Part shown: positions 13,500 to 25,521 of the stretch, piece by piece
Layout of the letters: every line of letters begins with the position of its first letter
Position numbering within the stretch: position 1 is the stretch's first letter
Origin: Thysanoteuthis rhombus
Lineage: Eukaryota; Mollusca; Cephalopoda; Oegopsida; Thysanoteuthidae
NCBI GenBank assembly: GCA_963457665.1
Contig: OY735209.1
Span: 54,586,519-54,650,518, forward strand
Reading direction: 5' to 3'
Length of the DNA stretch: 64,000 nucleotides
The notes under the pieces: generated by a model
Seen by the model: only the letters and a program-made list of their open reading frames with translations
Told to the model about the DNA's origin: nothing
Database searches by the model: none
Program-made: the position numbers and the translations under genes

Positions 13500-13910
13500 G
13501 AGACCCTTGCCTTTGAAAAGGAGATCGAAGGTCACCAGAGTAGGACAGTACCAGGGAAGTAGACGTACGGTCGACGAGCCACCAGCCACTGGACACTGGC
13601 AGCAGGAAGAAAATCTAAATCTCCTTTCTCCTCCCTCGATTCGACGTACACTCACTTTCTCGTTCTCTGCGAGTAAGAATTTTGTTTGGTCTTCAAACGG
13701 AAAGTCTCGATGTATTTTCAGTCGACAGGAGAAGAAAATCGAAGGTTCGACTTTGAATCCCGGCAAGAGTCTTTCGTATTTCGTTTCTCCCCTGCTGCAA
13801 TCGTTGTGCTGCCAGAACGGTGCATTGTGGGAAAATGTCCTCGTGCCATCATCCTTCGATTCATTTTGATAATATGGTGAGTTAGTACAATAAAGCTAAA
13901 CACACGTAAA
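13500..13910. repeat. Dispersed repeat, copy 1, within a GC-richer block
   Basis: Bases 13715-13800 are similar to 63030-63115: both have GTATTTT-AGTCG, then a purine run, then GGTTC and TTTGAATCCCG followed by AG-TCTT-like text. The shared part marks a dispersed repeat. The block 13500-13870 is richer in G+C than its surroundings and is open on both strands (120 codons plus, 164 codons minus), but neither translation resembles a known protein and no splice signals stand out. Confidence 0.4.
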
Positions 13911-14556
13911 CTCACTCACCTTCAAACATATACATAAAAATAAAATATTTTTATGTCATTGTTTATTGTAATATTCACTCTTCACAAAGAACACCTGTTG
14001 TAAGCAACGAGACTCAAATGTGTAAGCCAATCTCCTTCAGCAACGGTTTATTATTGTCTTTTTCTTGTATATCTTGGAATGTTCAGGTGTAGGAAGGAAA
14101 CGATAAAAGTCGTGGTGAAATAAATTTTAGCTTCCTGCTCTGTATTGAATATTTCGCAACATTAGGGTTAGTGTTAGCTTTCTTGAAATTTCAAAGATTA
14201 GAAAATTTACAATGCTATCTGTTTTATATAAAATGATGATAACATGACTGCACCTGGTTGAAATTGTGGAATCATCAAACTTACAGGATGTTCACCTAAA
14301 AATTCTACTTTACAGAGAATAAACAAATCACAAATACGATATGAAATGATTTTTGTTCGACAGCAGAATGTTTTGGCTTCATGATACACACCTCAAACAG
14401 ATTAATTTTTTTTTAATTAACGGCATTCTCCCCAGATCAAGTGAAAGGAGTAATTATGGAATCCCTCGAAGATGAGAGAAAAAAAATTATGCAATCTGTT
14501 TTCGATTTGCATTTCTTAAACAAATACCAGTGCAGATTTGAATATGCAAATTAATC

Positions 14557-17500
14557 ATGGCTCCAGCAAAAGATCTGTCAACTATAACAATGGAGAGGAT
14601 TATAAAACTTGTTAAAGAAAGAAAATCCAACACGGATTGTGGCAAGTGATGTTGATTATTCCTTGTCAGCTGCGTCTAACACTTGGTGCAGATATCAACA
14701 AAATGGGAAAGTAATTAGAGAACATATAAGAGAACGTCAAGGTATGGCCATAGATAACCTCAAGAAATATGCCTTGAATGTGGAAAACCAAAGGCAATTC
14801 CTTGAAAAGAGAAAATCCAAAGCAATATGCCATGAAAATAGATCCAGAGAGATTTGACTTGAAAATAGAAAAATCCAAAGCAATAAGGTTTTTAAATTGA
14901 AAATCCCCAAGCGAAATCCCTTGGAAATACTCAAATAATATCCCCCGAAAATAGAAAAGCATAAGCAGAATTCATTGAAAATAGAAAACCCAAAGTAATA
15001 TGCCCCTGGAAAGAGAAAACCCGACGCAGAATTCTTTGAAAATGTATGACCCAAGGCAGAATTTCTTAAAAATAGAAAAAATAACCTTGGCAGAATTCTT
15101 TGAAAATAGACTGAATGCAATATTCCCTTAAAAAAAGGAAATCGAAAGCAATATTCCCTGAAAAAGAAAACCTTGAGCAGAATTCCTTGAAAATAGAAAA
15201 TGCAAAGCAGAATAGAAAATCCCAAACTATGTGCCTTAAAAATAGAAAACCCAATGCAATATTCCCTAAAAATAGGTGGAACTTGGCAGAATTAATTGAG
15301 ATTAGAAAAACCAAAGCGAAATGCATAAAAAAAGAAAACCCAAAGCAACACTGAAGCAATATTACCTGAAAATAGAAAACCAAAAACAGAATACCTCGAA
15401 AATATAGAATCAGAAGCAATACACCTTGAAAACAGGAAACCCTGAGCAAAATTTCTTGAAAACAGATAAAACAAAGCACTATGTTCTGAAAATATAAAAA
15501 GTCAAAGCATAAATCCCCAGAGATAGAAAACCCAAAGCCTTGAATAAAGAAAACAAAAAGCAGAATTCCTTAAGATTAAAAAATCCAAAGCAAAATTTCC
15601 TAAAAAGAGGACACCCGAAACAGAATTCCTTGCAAAAAAAAACAACATAAAGCAATATTCCCAGAAAAAAGACGAACCAAAGCAGAATTCCTTAAAAATA
15701 GATAATCTAAATCAATATTCCTTGGAAATAGAAGACCCAAAGCAATATGACTAAAGAATAGGGAACCCTAGGCAGAATTTCTCGGAAATATAAAGCCTGA
15801 AGAAATATGCTTCGGAAATTGATAATCCAAAGCATAATTCCACGAAAAAAACAAAACAAAAAAACCCCGAAGCAATAAGCCTTGAAAACAGAAAACCTTA
15901 AGCAGAATTTTTCTAAAATAGAAATTCAAAAGCGATATTCCCTGAAAATACAAAAACCTGAAGCATCATTCTCTGGAAATAGAAAACTCTAAGCAATATC
16001 ACCTGATGATAGAAAACTTTTTACAGAATTTCTTATGAAAGTGAACCCAAATTAATATGCCACGAAAATAGAAAACCCAAAGAGGAATACCTTGAAAATA
16101 AAAACCCAAGGCAGAATTTTCTACAAATAGAAAACCCTGAGCAATATGCCTTGAAACCCCACCCCACGAATATTCACTGCAAATGGACATCCAAGACAGA
16201 ATTCCTTGAAAATAGAAAACCCAAAGCAGAATTCCTTGAAGATAGAAAATCTAAATCTATATGCCACAAAAATAGAAAACCCAAAGCAGGATTCTTTGAA
16301 AATGGAAAACCCAAGATAGATTTTCCGACAACTATAAAACCAAAGGCAACTGCTTTGAAAATACAAAACCCAAATCAATATTCCTTTGAAAAAAGAAAAA
16401 GCAAATGAAATATGTCTTGAAAATGGAAAACCAATAGCAATATTACCTGATAATACAAAACTTAAATCAATATACCAGGGAAAGAGAAAACCCGAAGCAA
16501 TATGCTTTGAAAATAGAAAAACCTAAGCAGCATTCCCTGAAAGTAGGAAACCCAAGCAATATTCCCTGAAATTAGAAAACCTTACCCAGAATTCCTTGAA
16601 ATTAGAAAGCCAAAAGCATTATACATCAAAAATAGAAGACCCAGAGCAATATGCCTTGAAAATAATAAACTCAAAGCAATTTGCTTGGAAATGAAATAAA
16701 CAAAAACAAGGTGGAATTCCTTAAAAATAGAGAACTTGAAGCAATTTGCCTTGAAAATTGAAAACTGAAAGCAATATTCCCTGAAAATAGAAAACCTTTT
16801 GCAGAATTCTTTGAAAATAGAAAATCCAAAGTAATATGCCATGAAAATACAAAACCTAGAGTAAAATGCTTTGATAATAGAAGACCCGATGCCGTACTTC
16901 CTGAAAATAGAAAACCCAAAGCAGAAGTCCTTGAAAATACAAACCCCAAAGCAGAACACCTTGAAATTATAGAATTTAAAGTAATATTCATTGAAAATAG
17001 AAACTTTCATAACAAATTAAATTAAAAACAAGTGGTTCGAGTAAGAATTCTATGACTGTGAGAAAACTGAGAAATCACCCGAAGCAAATAGAATTTACGT
17101 ATAGAGAAGCCAAACAAAAATCAGCATTATTATCTTTACTGATATGGTTGGGTGGAATAAAGTGAAACAATCATGGAATGTGGATGATTGGATGGAAGTG
17201 ATATTCAGTGATAAGTAAAAAATATGCATAACTAAAAGCCATGGTGCTTGAAGCTTAGAATGAATCATATAGAGCTGATTACTTGAGGAAAACAAACGAA
17301 TTTCCTGACTCCTCCACAATATGGGGTAGTATTTCGGGTTAAGGACCAGATGATATGGCAATCATTATATCAACAGTCAATACTCAAGTGTGCATTGCCA
17401 TTTTGAACATTTTCCTCATTCCATCAATTGGGAATCGATTCAGTAATGATTAAATCACTTTTCTGGATGGGGATGCATATTTTACACAGACCAAAGAGAG

Positions 17501-17790
17501 TTAAAGCTATTCTATAAGCAAGACGTATCAACTCAACAACATGAAAAATATACAGCCTTGATCTGAATCTGATTTGAAATTATGATGATAATTACAAGAA
17601 ATGGTTCTTGAGAAGGCTCCATCTTGCAAAAGCTGATCTGTCCGTTGCTTATCGAGAAAGTTGGAAGCAGCTCGATGGAAAATATTATTTCAATAATGAA
17701 GTTGATACTTCAAAGAATATAGGCCATCATAAAAGACGAAAAGGGAGCAACAAAGTAATAATTTTCATTATTTCATTGATGATTCTTTGA
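14557..17790 (+). mobile_element. Decayed Tc1/mariner transposon with internal minisatellite expansion
   Basis: Both flanks of the minisatellite decode to one Tc1-like transposase. Before it: an ATG at 14557 with MAPAKDLST, a helix-turn-helix-like IIKLVKERKS, and SAASNTWCRYQQNGKV (14670-14712). After it: KNKW (about 17026), EFTYREAKQK (17091-17120), WNVDDWMEVIFSD (17174-17212, carrying the first catalytic D), a GPDDMAII-like piece (about 17344), a LDGDA piece where the second D region is expected (about 17463), a SLDLNLI-stop-N piece where family members have the third acidic site (about 17555), and ADLSVAYRESWKQLD near the C-terminus (17632-17676). Frameshifts and stops make it inactive. Terminal inverted repeats were not found by eye, so the outer limits are uncertain. 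Confidence 0.8.
14780..17010 (+). repeat. 30-bp minisatellite derived from ten transposase codons (~74 units)
   Basis: A unit close to AAAGCAATATGCCTTGAAAA plus TAGAAAACCC repeats with a 30-base period over about 2.2 kb. In the transposase frame it reads KAICLENRKP. Units fall into three interspersed kinds, reading KAICL/H-ENRKP, KAEFLENRKP and KAIFPENRKP. Tc1-family transposases carry a KAICLENRK-like segment at this place, and the array sits exactly where that segment belongs, between the paired-domain part and KNKW. The unit therefore most likely arose by tandem amplification of the transposase's own coding sequence. Because 30 is a multiple of three, long accidental frames are open on both strands. 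I do not regard these as genes. Confidence 0.85.
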
Positions 17791-17799
17791 TCACTACCT

Positions 17800-18163
17800 C
17801 CACATTGAGTAATTCCTGGGTTAATGGGTTGAGTGTATTAAGCTTACTAACTGGATAGTGGTGCGATCAATTCTTAGCATGGGTGTTGCACACCGTTGGG
17901 AAGGTTTGAGCAGACTCCCAGACAGACATTTTTTGTCTCCCAGGCACCCTCAGAGAGGTCAACCTAGTCTGCGCAATTTTTTCTGTGACCGTTATCAAAA
18001 TGTTTGAAAGCGGAATTATGAATTTGTGATTCCGATAATATGAAATCCATAATATTCCAGCCAGTGTCGGATTCGATTACAGATGCAGAAAAAACAAAAA
18101 AAAACAAAAACAAATATAAAGTGACTGGAATAATGATAATTGTATGAAATAACGATTATGAAG

Positions 18164-18199
<36 letters not shown>

Positions 18200-18202
18200 A
18201 CA

Positions 18203-18249
<47 letters not shown>

Positions 18250-19832
18250 TCACACTCACTCGATATACGACTAAGAATATCTTGTAGGATAGATTTTTTC
18301 TCGTCTAGGCAGTCATGACTTTAAAATGCTGTGACATTCGACATCATGAAAAAGGCCAGCGCACAAATTGAGATGACTGGGTTCCATTCTCTTTTATCGA
18401 CTGAATATTTTTGCAGAAGAAAAACCCACTCAAGATATTACTCAAATTATCTCAGAGGTATTTTGCACTAACCTAATAGACGAACGAAGTTTCATTGACC
18501 ATAGAGTCATAGATACTTCGCTTTTGATACCAAACTTGTGATACTGGCTATTTATTTTATATAGCTTGTCTTAAGTTCATGTTTGCAATATCTGCGAATC
18601 ATAAATATAATTTCGAAGTCATTACCTTCTGAAGCTTTTTATGGGCATAGCTCAGTAAAATATCATCTGATTAGGAACATTGTTTGAGGTTCATTCATTC
18701 CCTGAATAAGATGAGTCTGGTTTCATGGACAACAAAGCTACGTCAAACTCCAAGAGAATAGACGGTGAACAATTTTCAAAAACCTATGGCTTTGTATGAA
18801 TTCGTGCCCAACCAAACAGGCGTGATGTGCTTTTAAACTAAATTACATTTTTAAGTAATAATTATCAATGTAGTTATATTCAGTAAAAACAGTAAAGCAA
18901 TTTTCTTATTATTACATTATCTTGTTGAAAATAGATATTCTACGTAAAACAAAACAAGGAAACGAGACATGAAACACAAATATCCATCTTCTGAACTAGT
19001 TGTTTTTGCACCTGTTTACAAAGCTACTTTCTCTTTCCAGCTTGTTACAACTTTCTAATTTGCGATAGTAAGAGCTCCTCCTCCATGGTATTTGAGACAA
19101 AACCTCACACATATGTGCAATCATAAAGACAAAGGTTTTTATAGATGTAGATATCTGCTGTTGTCAAGGAGCATTTAAATATTTGTCTAATACCTCACAA
19201 GAATGCAATACCCTGGAATATCAAAGTTAATTATTCAATATTCAAATTTCAAATAAGTAATCTTATATGCTTGATGAAAGTATATAGTTGTTAAATAAAA
19301 TACAATGGGTTTGGGTCAAAAATCTTTTTTTTTACATCGCAGTTTTCAAAATTAAAAAACAAATTAAAATTATTCATAATATTATAAGAATTACAAAAAT
19401 TGAATTGAACACCAATCAAAACAAATTCAGCGAAAGTTAGAACGAATAGATAATATTGACTTGCTCGGTGCCAATATTTGAAACAAAAATGATAACAATA
19501 TAGTCATTTTAGTCTTCCATACTTAGAAAATCACAAACGTTATCGTGTACAGTTTTAAGAAATGCGTTATTTTGCTGAAAATACCTTGGAAATCATTGGA
19601 CATTACAGTGTAATACTATGTGAAGTGGAATATTCAAAGCCTACCACTGTTTTTTTCTTGGGGAGGTAGGTTAAAATACAATTTATAAGGAGAAAAATCG
19701 TTAAATAGAGTTTAAACAATTTTTAATAAATGAATTTATTGTTCATAAAATTATTCCTACTAATATAAGACAATCTGCTTATTGTAAAATGTACGCACTG
19801 TTTAAATACAAAAATTAAAATAAAGGACTTAC
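17800..19832. other. No gene seen; probable intron sequence
   Basis: AT-rich, without supported genes. It contains the CA repeat at 18165-18260. It lies directly downstream (minus strand) of the receptor exon, so it is probably the start of a long intron. Confidence 0.45.
18165..18260. repeat. CA dinucleotide microsatellite
   Basis: Nearly continuous CA units broken by CGAACACT at about 18197 and ending in CACTCACT repeats. Confidence 0.95.
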
Positions 19833-20576
19833 TTTGTGCGGGACAGTTTTGGTCAATCTTAAAACAAGGGTCGGGGTAAATTTCCCATCCATTTGGCCAG
19901 TGGGTCTTTTCAAGAACTATAAGTTTCTGTTTGTAATCTGGGCCATGAGGGCGTAACACCAGCCTGGCTTCGAATTGGTTAGTTTCCGGTTTGAAGTCAT
20001 ACAGCACAAACTCATGGTGAACCATGCTTTGGCGGTCAATAATAATCCAACCATCAACAGTCCGGAAAGTGGTGTTGCGTAGTGCTACTTTAAATTCACT
20101 CATTGTTGGACAAGACCAGGTTTTATTAATTACATAAGCGGCTAGCTGTATTGAATCCTGAATGATGTCAAGATAACGTAGTTTAGTCTCAGAAACTTTA
20201 CTGTTCGTCTCGTGCTGATTGCTGCTCTTCGACGGTCGTTTAGATGACATTTTGCTGGTGTTGCTTTGTTGATAATTAAAGCTGCTATTATACCTAATCA
20301 TTTCTACAACGGAGTTGGTGTCGCTTGGTGGGGGTTGCGGGGCAAAGGCCGCTTGTAAAACAAATAAATATTCCATGAGGTGACGAACGACAGCCTCGCT
20401 TTGAGGCTGCCCTTTGGAAGTCCAGATGTCAGTGATTTCACGTATGTACTCTTGGACGGCGAGGTAAGGGTTCGGGTTGAAGGCAAATAAGGCCCTGTGC
20501 TTGTTAATGACTCCGTGGATTTTGCTGGAAAAGAGCAACCGGTAGATATCTTCCTGACTCATGCACAGGAGAACAC
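19833..20576 (-). CDS. Exon of receptor guanylate cyclase-like ANF-receptor domain
   Basis: A single internal exon of 744 nt. On the minus strand it is preceded by a pyrimidine-rich acceptor ending TTCTTTCACAG and followed by a perfect GTAAGT donor, so both introns are phase 1. The translation starts VLLCMSQEDIYRLLFSSK, matching the CxSxxDxRxI step of the ANF-receptor (periplasmic-binding type I) domain of natriuretic peptide receptors. It continues with a Ser/Asn-rich insert of about 45 residues, then ALRNTTFRTVDGWIIIDRQS, the FVLYDFKPETNQFEARLV strand pair, and a HWPNGW turn followed by PDPC, which is the typical end of this domain. Four N-glycosylation sequons (NSS, NTS, NKT, NTT) fit an extracellular location. 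Signal peptide, membrane segment, kinase-homology and cyclase exons are not visible here, so a cyclase-less receptor is also possible. It would bind an extracellular ligand, which cannot be named. Confidence 0.7.
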
Positions 20577-21146
20577 CTGTGAAAGAACAAAAAGATAGAT
20601 TCATATGAGACGAGATAAGAAAATCATCCATAAGGAAACAACAAATTTAAAGTTATCTCATTTATAAATATGTTATGATATTTAGAATAATAATATACCT
20701 GACAATACATTGCTTATACATAACTGTTACTTATGAATTCCCCTTTACACTCAATGCCATTCCAAACATACCTATCTAATAATGATTTGATGGACAACTG
20801 CACTTATTTTCTGTTTTATTTGAGATTCCAAATCAAATTTTGGGATCTTCTCCTATAACGATGATAACGCCTAGAAATGGACTAGCAAAATCTTAGATTG
20901 TTTGGTTTAAGAAGCTGGGTTGTTTGACCATTTGGTAGGGTAGTGGCTTAGATAGTTGTTTGTTTCACATCAACACCAGTGGTCAGAGTTTGTTTATTTT
21001 CAAAGCAGGTAAGCCTTCCTCCTGGGAGACTATTGAAGCTCAATCTTCTCAGTCCTACAATTATGTTACCTTGTGCCAGACCAAACAAAGAGATCTGTTT
21101 CATATTTGCTTGAGTGTTATATGTTATATTCATCGATTAAACCCCA

Positions 21147-21147
21147 C

Positions 21148-21224
<77 letters not shown>

Positions 21225-21226
21225 TG
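21147..21226. repeat. Compound AT/TG microsatellite
   Basis: About 12 AT units run directly into about 25 TG units. Confidence 0.95.
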
Positions 21227-21873
21227 CATATAGATTAAGTAATACATGAGTTATATGATATCACTTTCTCTATCTGTCTGTTTGTCTCTCTAAGTCTATC
21301 TCTCTATTTATGTACTTCCCATTTTTCACCACTAAAAAGGATTTTTTCCATTTTTATAGTATGCCAAAAACATCCACTTACTTTATTGCTACTCCATCAT
21401 TCATCTGTATTATTTCATTTAATTCTAACATTACATATGATTCTATTTCTACTCAAATACGTCACAAGACATCACTGGTGACGTGTTACATACGACAAAT
21501 GCACATTACATTATCATACGTCTGGATTCAGATGTATTGCTGGTAGTTTCACTATGGTAATGAATTGCAAATAATCTCAATATAAAAAAGTATTGATGGT
21601 GATTTTATGATAGAAATGCATAGAAAATCAGGAAGATATATTGTCAATGAGTAGCCTTACTAACAAAAAGGTATATATTGTATAATGTAAATGTATAACA
21701 AATGATTTTAATAAAAAAATCTATTGAAAAGAAGAAATGAGTTGTCAATAGTCAGGGAATAATACGAGATGTTTCAGCAGGATAGGGCAATAAAATGGAT
21801 AATGTAAATTCAGTTTATCCATAACAGAAAAAAAGATGAATTTGATATAAAGGCATTACTGACGTAATAGGAT

Positions 21874-21875
<2 letters not shown>

Positions 21876-21957
<82 letters not shown>
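21876..21957. repeat. AT dinucleotide microsatellite
   Basis: An uninterrupted run of about 41 AT units. Confidence 0.95.
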
Positions 21958-21960
<3 letters not shown>

Positions 21961-22461
21961 CAGGTTCTTTTTATTTGTTTCAATTTTTGAAGTAGTGGAG
22001 AAGACATATTGCTATATTGACCAATTTATAAGCAACACGGCAGTGGATATTTTTTTATCGTATAAATTGTATGAAATAAAAAAGTAGAAAAGGTATCGCT
22101 GTCTCTTGGAATGGAAAAGAATCAATCCACAGCCGTACATATAATGATCAGCGATATGCATTTGTTGCTCACCACCCCAAACACCTGGTGATGTAACTTA
22201 GTAGAAATAGATTTGTAACATACGTTTAATTTTATGAAATTTATTTTTACTTAATTTTACCCATAGATAACTATCATATTCAAAAAATGATCAATACTAT
22301 CAGGTATACCCGACGTTGTCCGGGGGAAAATAACTTTGAGTATAGCCAAACAGGAAAAATTTGCTCTTGGATATATTTCGTCTTACACAACCCGCCCTAC
22401 ACGATTATTTAAGCTATGTAAGCATGAAAAAGTTGCTATAAAGGGAGTAATATTCTGATAC

Positions 22462-22516
22462 TCACACACGCACGCACACACACACACACACATACACACA
22501 CACACACACACACACA
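22462..22516. repeat. CA dinucleotide microsatellite
   Basis: CA units with a few CG and TA interruptions, followed by an A-rich stretch. Confidence 0.9.
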
Positions 22517-23689
22517 AGAACAAAAACAAAAAAAAATAATGTCGTCGCTTGATAGGGCTCCTGGATACACTACATAAATATTTCGCCAATTAGGTGTCAG
22601 TATAGGGATCGAACTCAAGAACAATCAACATAAAGCTGTCAATAGGAAAACCAAGTCAGACAAAGGTCAGCGATCTTGAGATATTGTTCCAATCTGCCGG
22701 GTAAAGATGTACCAAAAACCGCTGCATCCTATGTGCAATATTGTGGTCAATAACTTCGCTAGGAATGAACAGAAATTACTTATGAATGACTTCGATGTCA
22801 GAATCACATTCAAGAATACTTTTGCCGTGGAAGAATTTATCTCTATCCAAAATTTTAATTTTATTATTGCAAAATTGTGTCTAACAACTTGGAAGCTCAG
22901 CTAGAAGTGACCAAAGAATGACTTCAGGTGACCTGAACTGATATATGAAGTCAGTATCATATTGCTTATAACTTTTTCAGAGGAAGGGTTTACCACTATG
23001 ACAAATGTCAGTTACATAAGTTCAGAATTATAGCCAACTGTTTGTACAATTGATAAAAATTACCACTGGTGACATTGAATATCCTCCAAGGTCAACCTCG
23101 TTTTGTATGTTACCTTTGAAGATGAACCCATATGCTAAATTTCAGCATCCTTAATGCAATACTTTGGTTTCACAACCCTGAAAATAGACTAGAAATAATC
23201 AAAAAATTACCTCTGATGTCATAGCCTATGTGGTAATCTGCCCTCTCCCCTGTGTACATGAAGAATATTAGGTCAATAAGTTTCGTAGTTTCAGCGGAGA
23301 TACGATAAAACGAACAGGCAATTGAACAAAAGGCTAAAATATTAGTATGAATTATGATGTATTAGTGCTTATGGTTGTTTTTTCAACGGGTGGAAACATA
23401 TCTGCATGGGCTGGACCTAACTTTCAAGCTGCATGAGATCATTAGCTAGTTGAAATATCGCTCCTCCTGTTGGTACCAGTGAATACAGCTTAGTCTCAAG
23501 GGCAATTGAACTTATCATTGACTATATGTAATTTGTTCACGAACAATGAAAGAGAATTGAACTCAGGATAGAGTCCCCGAGGCAACGTTCAGAGAACATT
23601 ACACCATCCAGAATCGCATCCGTTTACAATTACTTTCTCTCGTCTGTTTGATAGAAAAGAATCGATCCACCAGACAGAACCGCCCTCGG

Positions 23690-24500
23690 CGCCAAAACTC
23701 TTCAATGGGTGTATTAACCACTGGTGCAAGACGCAATCCAAAGCTTACCGATAGTCGAGGTACAGAATGTCTACTGGTATATCATGACAGAGCCTATGTT
23801 CATATGTTAATGGCTTCCAGCAAGTTTGTCGTCACATTCTTCCTATTTGTGAACCAATGCACTTGTTTGTAGATATGGTCGTTTGTTTTGATGAGCTTAA
23901 TGATCTAGATCACTCTGATATTTTCTAGGGTTTCACAATCTTGAGATATCAAATGGATGGGACTGTAGTTGTTGAGTTCACCTTTCCTTTCAAATGGATG
24001 GGAGTTACGCAGGCTTCTTTCCAATGGTATCGTAGCTCTCCTTATTCAAAAATTTTCTTATTTTGTACGGTGAGTGAAACAGTAATGTCAGTTGTTGATT
24101 ATTAGAGGACTCCAGGGATAATTCCATCAATATATTTAGAAATAAGCTTTGAAACTGTTTCCTTGAATGGTTCTCTCTTACAGTGAAATTTCCAAGTGCA
24201 TCAGTTACAAATTATTTCTGTGATATACTGGATATGTTAGAGATGTTCCCTTTGGTAAAAGCCATGAATGCTGCTTTAGCATCAGTAGTGATGTGGATAA
24301 CATCTTTTTTCTTGAGGCCCAGGATTCTCCTTCTGACTTAGACTATTTTATTTACCTCCAAACATACTTTCTCTTGCATCTTTTGGCTTGCTTCATCCCA
24401 AAGTCTCTCCTTGATTTTTATACAGCATCGCTCACTTGATTTTTTCTCTTTGTATATTTCTTATAACCATCACCAATCAAGTATTTAATAACCTAACCCA
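23690..24500 (-). mobile_element. Decayed LINE reverse transcriptase (jockey/CR1-like)
   Basis: The minus strand decodes, with several frameshifts, to a LINE polymerase of a different family from the RTE copies. Pieces visible from high to low coordinate are a basic linker rich in Lys and Arg (24480-24300), a short match to the segment before the fingers (24200-24090), LNNYSPIHLIS where family members have NYRPISLTS (about 23975), a VTTNLLEAIN-like piece (about 23830), and PVDILYLDYR-like text with LDCVLHQWLIHPLKSF-like residues (23790-23700), which is catalytic motif A. It has no open frame of useful length. The clade is uncertain. Confidence 0.6.
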
Positions 24501-24870
24501 GCTAGAATATTTTCGTCTGGGAGCATATTAATTTAATCATTTACGTTTCTCCATCTCTCTGGCAGTCACAGTAGTATTAAGAATACTTTTTTCGATAATA
24601 ATGTTGTATATTTCCTCTATTAAGTACCTACGCTATTGGGTTGATTTATTTTTTAAATATCTTGTTCCAGTCATGATCAACAAACGTTTTCATTTTCATT
24701 TGTCATCCTTACTGTATTTGTAATTCACTTGTGTAGAGATATATGTTTTCATACTGGAGTAAATGCAATTGTCACATTATCAATTGAACATAGAATAATG
24801 TGCATTTAAGCACAAGGGGATTCTCTTATGCATTTCAAACATATAATTGTGTGACATAATCTGTGTGCAT

Positions 24871-24912
<42 letters not shown>

Positions 24913-25462
24913 TGTAAACCTGTTCTGTTTCCCCATGCAAGGAGAGGGAAACCAAAGTCAAGAGGGGTTAACCGTTCTGGAGATTGCTAGCTGATGCAAG
25001 AGGACTATTGGGGGAAATTTTAGATAAGTGGAGCTACTGGAAAGGGAAATGTGGATAAGAAGACTCTTGCATTGTACCACTGAATGAGGCTTTTGAAAGT
25101 TTTGTTTATTTAACTTTTAGATATTTTTCTCACGAATTACGATTCGGGTCGTTGTTTTATTGCGGTTTAAATTAACGAATGAACACTGCAATATAAGATA
25201 CGTTAAAATATAGTGAGATTGAAGGAAGTTATTGAATGCATTGTTGATTTTCATAGCTCGGAAGAGTTAGGTAGTTTACTTAAAAGAGGGGGACGGAGAA
25301 CAAATCAAGTAGCTTATTGAGTGTGTGTGAATCTTAGCACATAACTAATCGGATTTTGCGTAACAACTAAAAAAATTATGGGCACACAACGAAAATCGGG
25401 AAAAAATTATGAAAACAGTCTCAGTTGTCAAAACTCAGGGAATCCTGCTGCTGCAGCTGTTG
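24501..25462. other. No gene seen; AT repeat at 24872-24910
   Basis: AT-rich spacer with one AT microsatellite. The last 30 bases before the AAT repeat include a short CTG-CTG-CAG run. Confidence 0.5.
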
Positions 25463-25463
25463 C

Positions 25464-25518
<55 letters not shown>
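25463..25518. repeat. AAT trinucleotide repeat, left border of LINE cluster
   Basis: About 18 AAT units immediately upstream of the truncated LINE copy. This is the same trinucleotide that ends every copy in the cluster, as expected if the repeat is the insertion target. Confidence 0.95.

Positions 25519-25521
<3 letters not shown>

Larger units (their letters stand above)
20577..23689. other. No gene seen; probable intron with microsatellites
   Basis: This lies upstream of the receptor exon on the minus strand, so it is probably intron. It holds compound AT/TG repeats, a long AT repeat and a CA repeat. A tRNA-like B box (GAGTTCGATCCC, minus strand, about 22605-22616) next to the CA repeat suggests a SINE fragment at 22520-22680. 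Open frames are short and unconvincing. Confidence 0.4.

Noticed and set aside
13272-13869. Possible coding exon open on both strands
   Set aside because: Neither translation resembles a protein family. Part of the sequence is a dispersed repeat and splice signals are unconvincing.
14666-17010. Several overlapping minus-strand open frames of 60-162 codons rich in Phe, Gly and Ile
   Set aside because: They are the reverse reading of the 30-bp minisatellite, whose period is a multiple of three. The decoded transposase on the plus strand explains the sequence.
19723-20631. A 302-codon single-exon gene starting at the ATG at 20631
   Set aside because: Homology-like text begins only after an acceptor ending TTCTTTCACAG and stops at a GTAAGT donor. 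The outer parts of the frame are intron read-through.
25425-25518. A protein with a polyasparagine tract joined to the LINE C-terminus
   Set aside because: The tract is the AAT microsatellite in frame by chance with a 5'-truncated LINE. There is no sign of a host gene.
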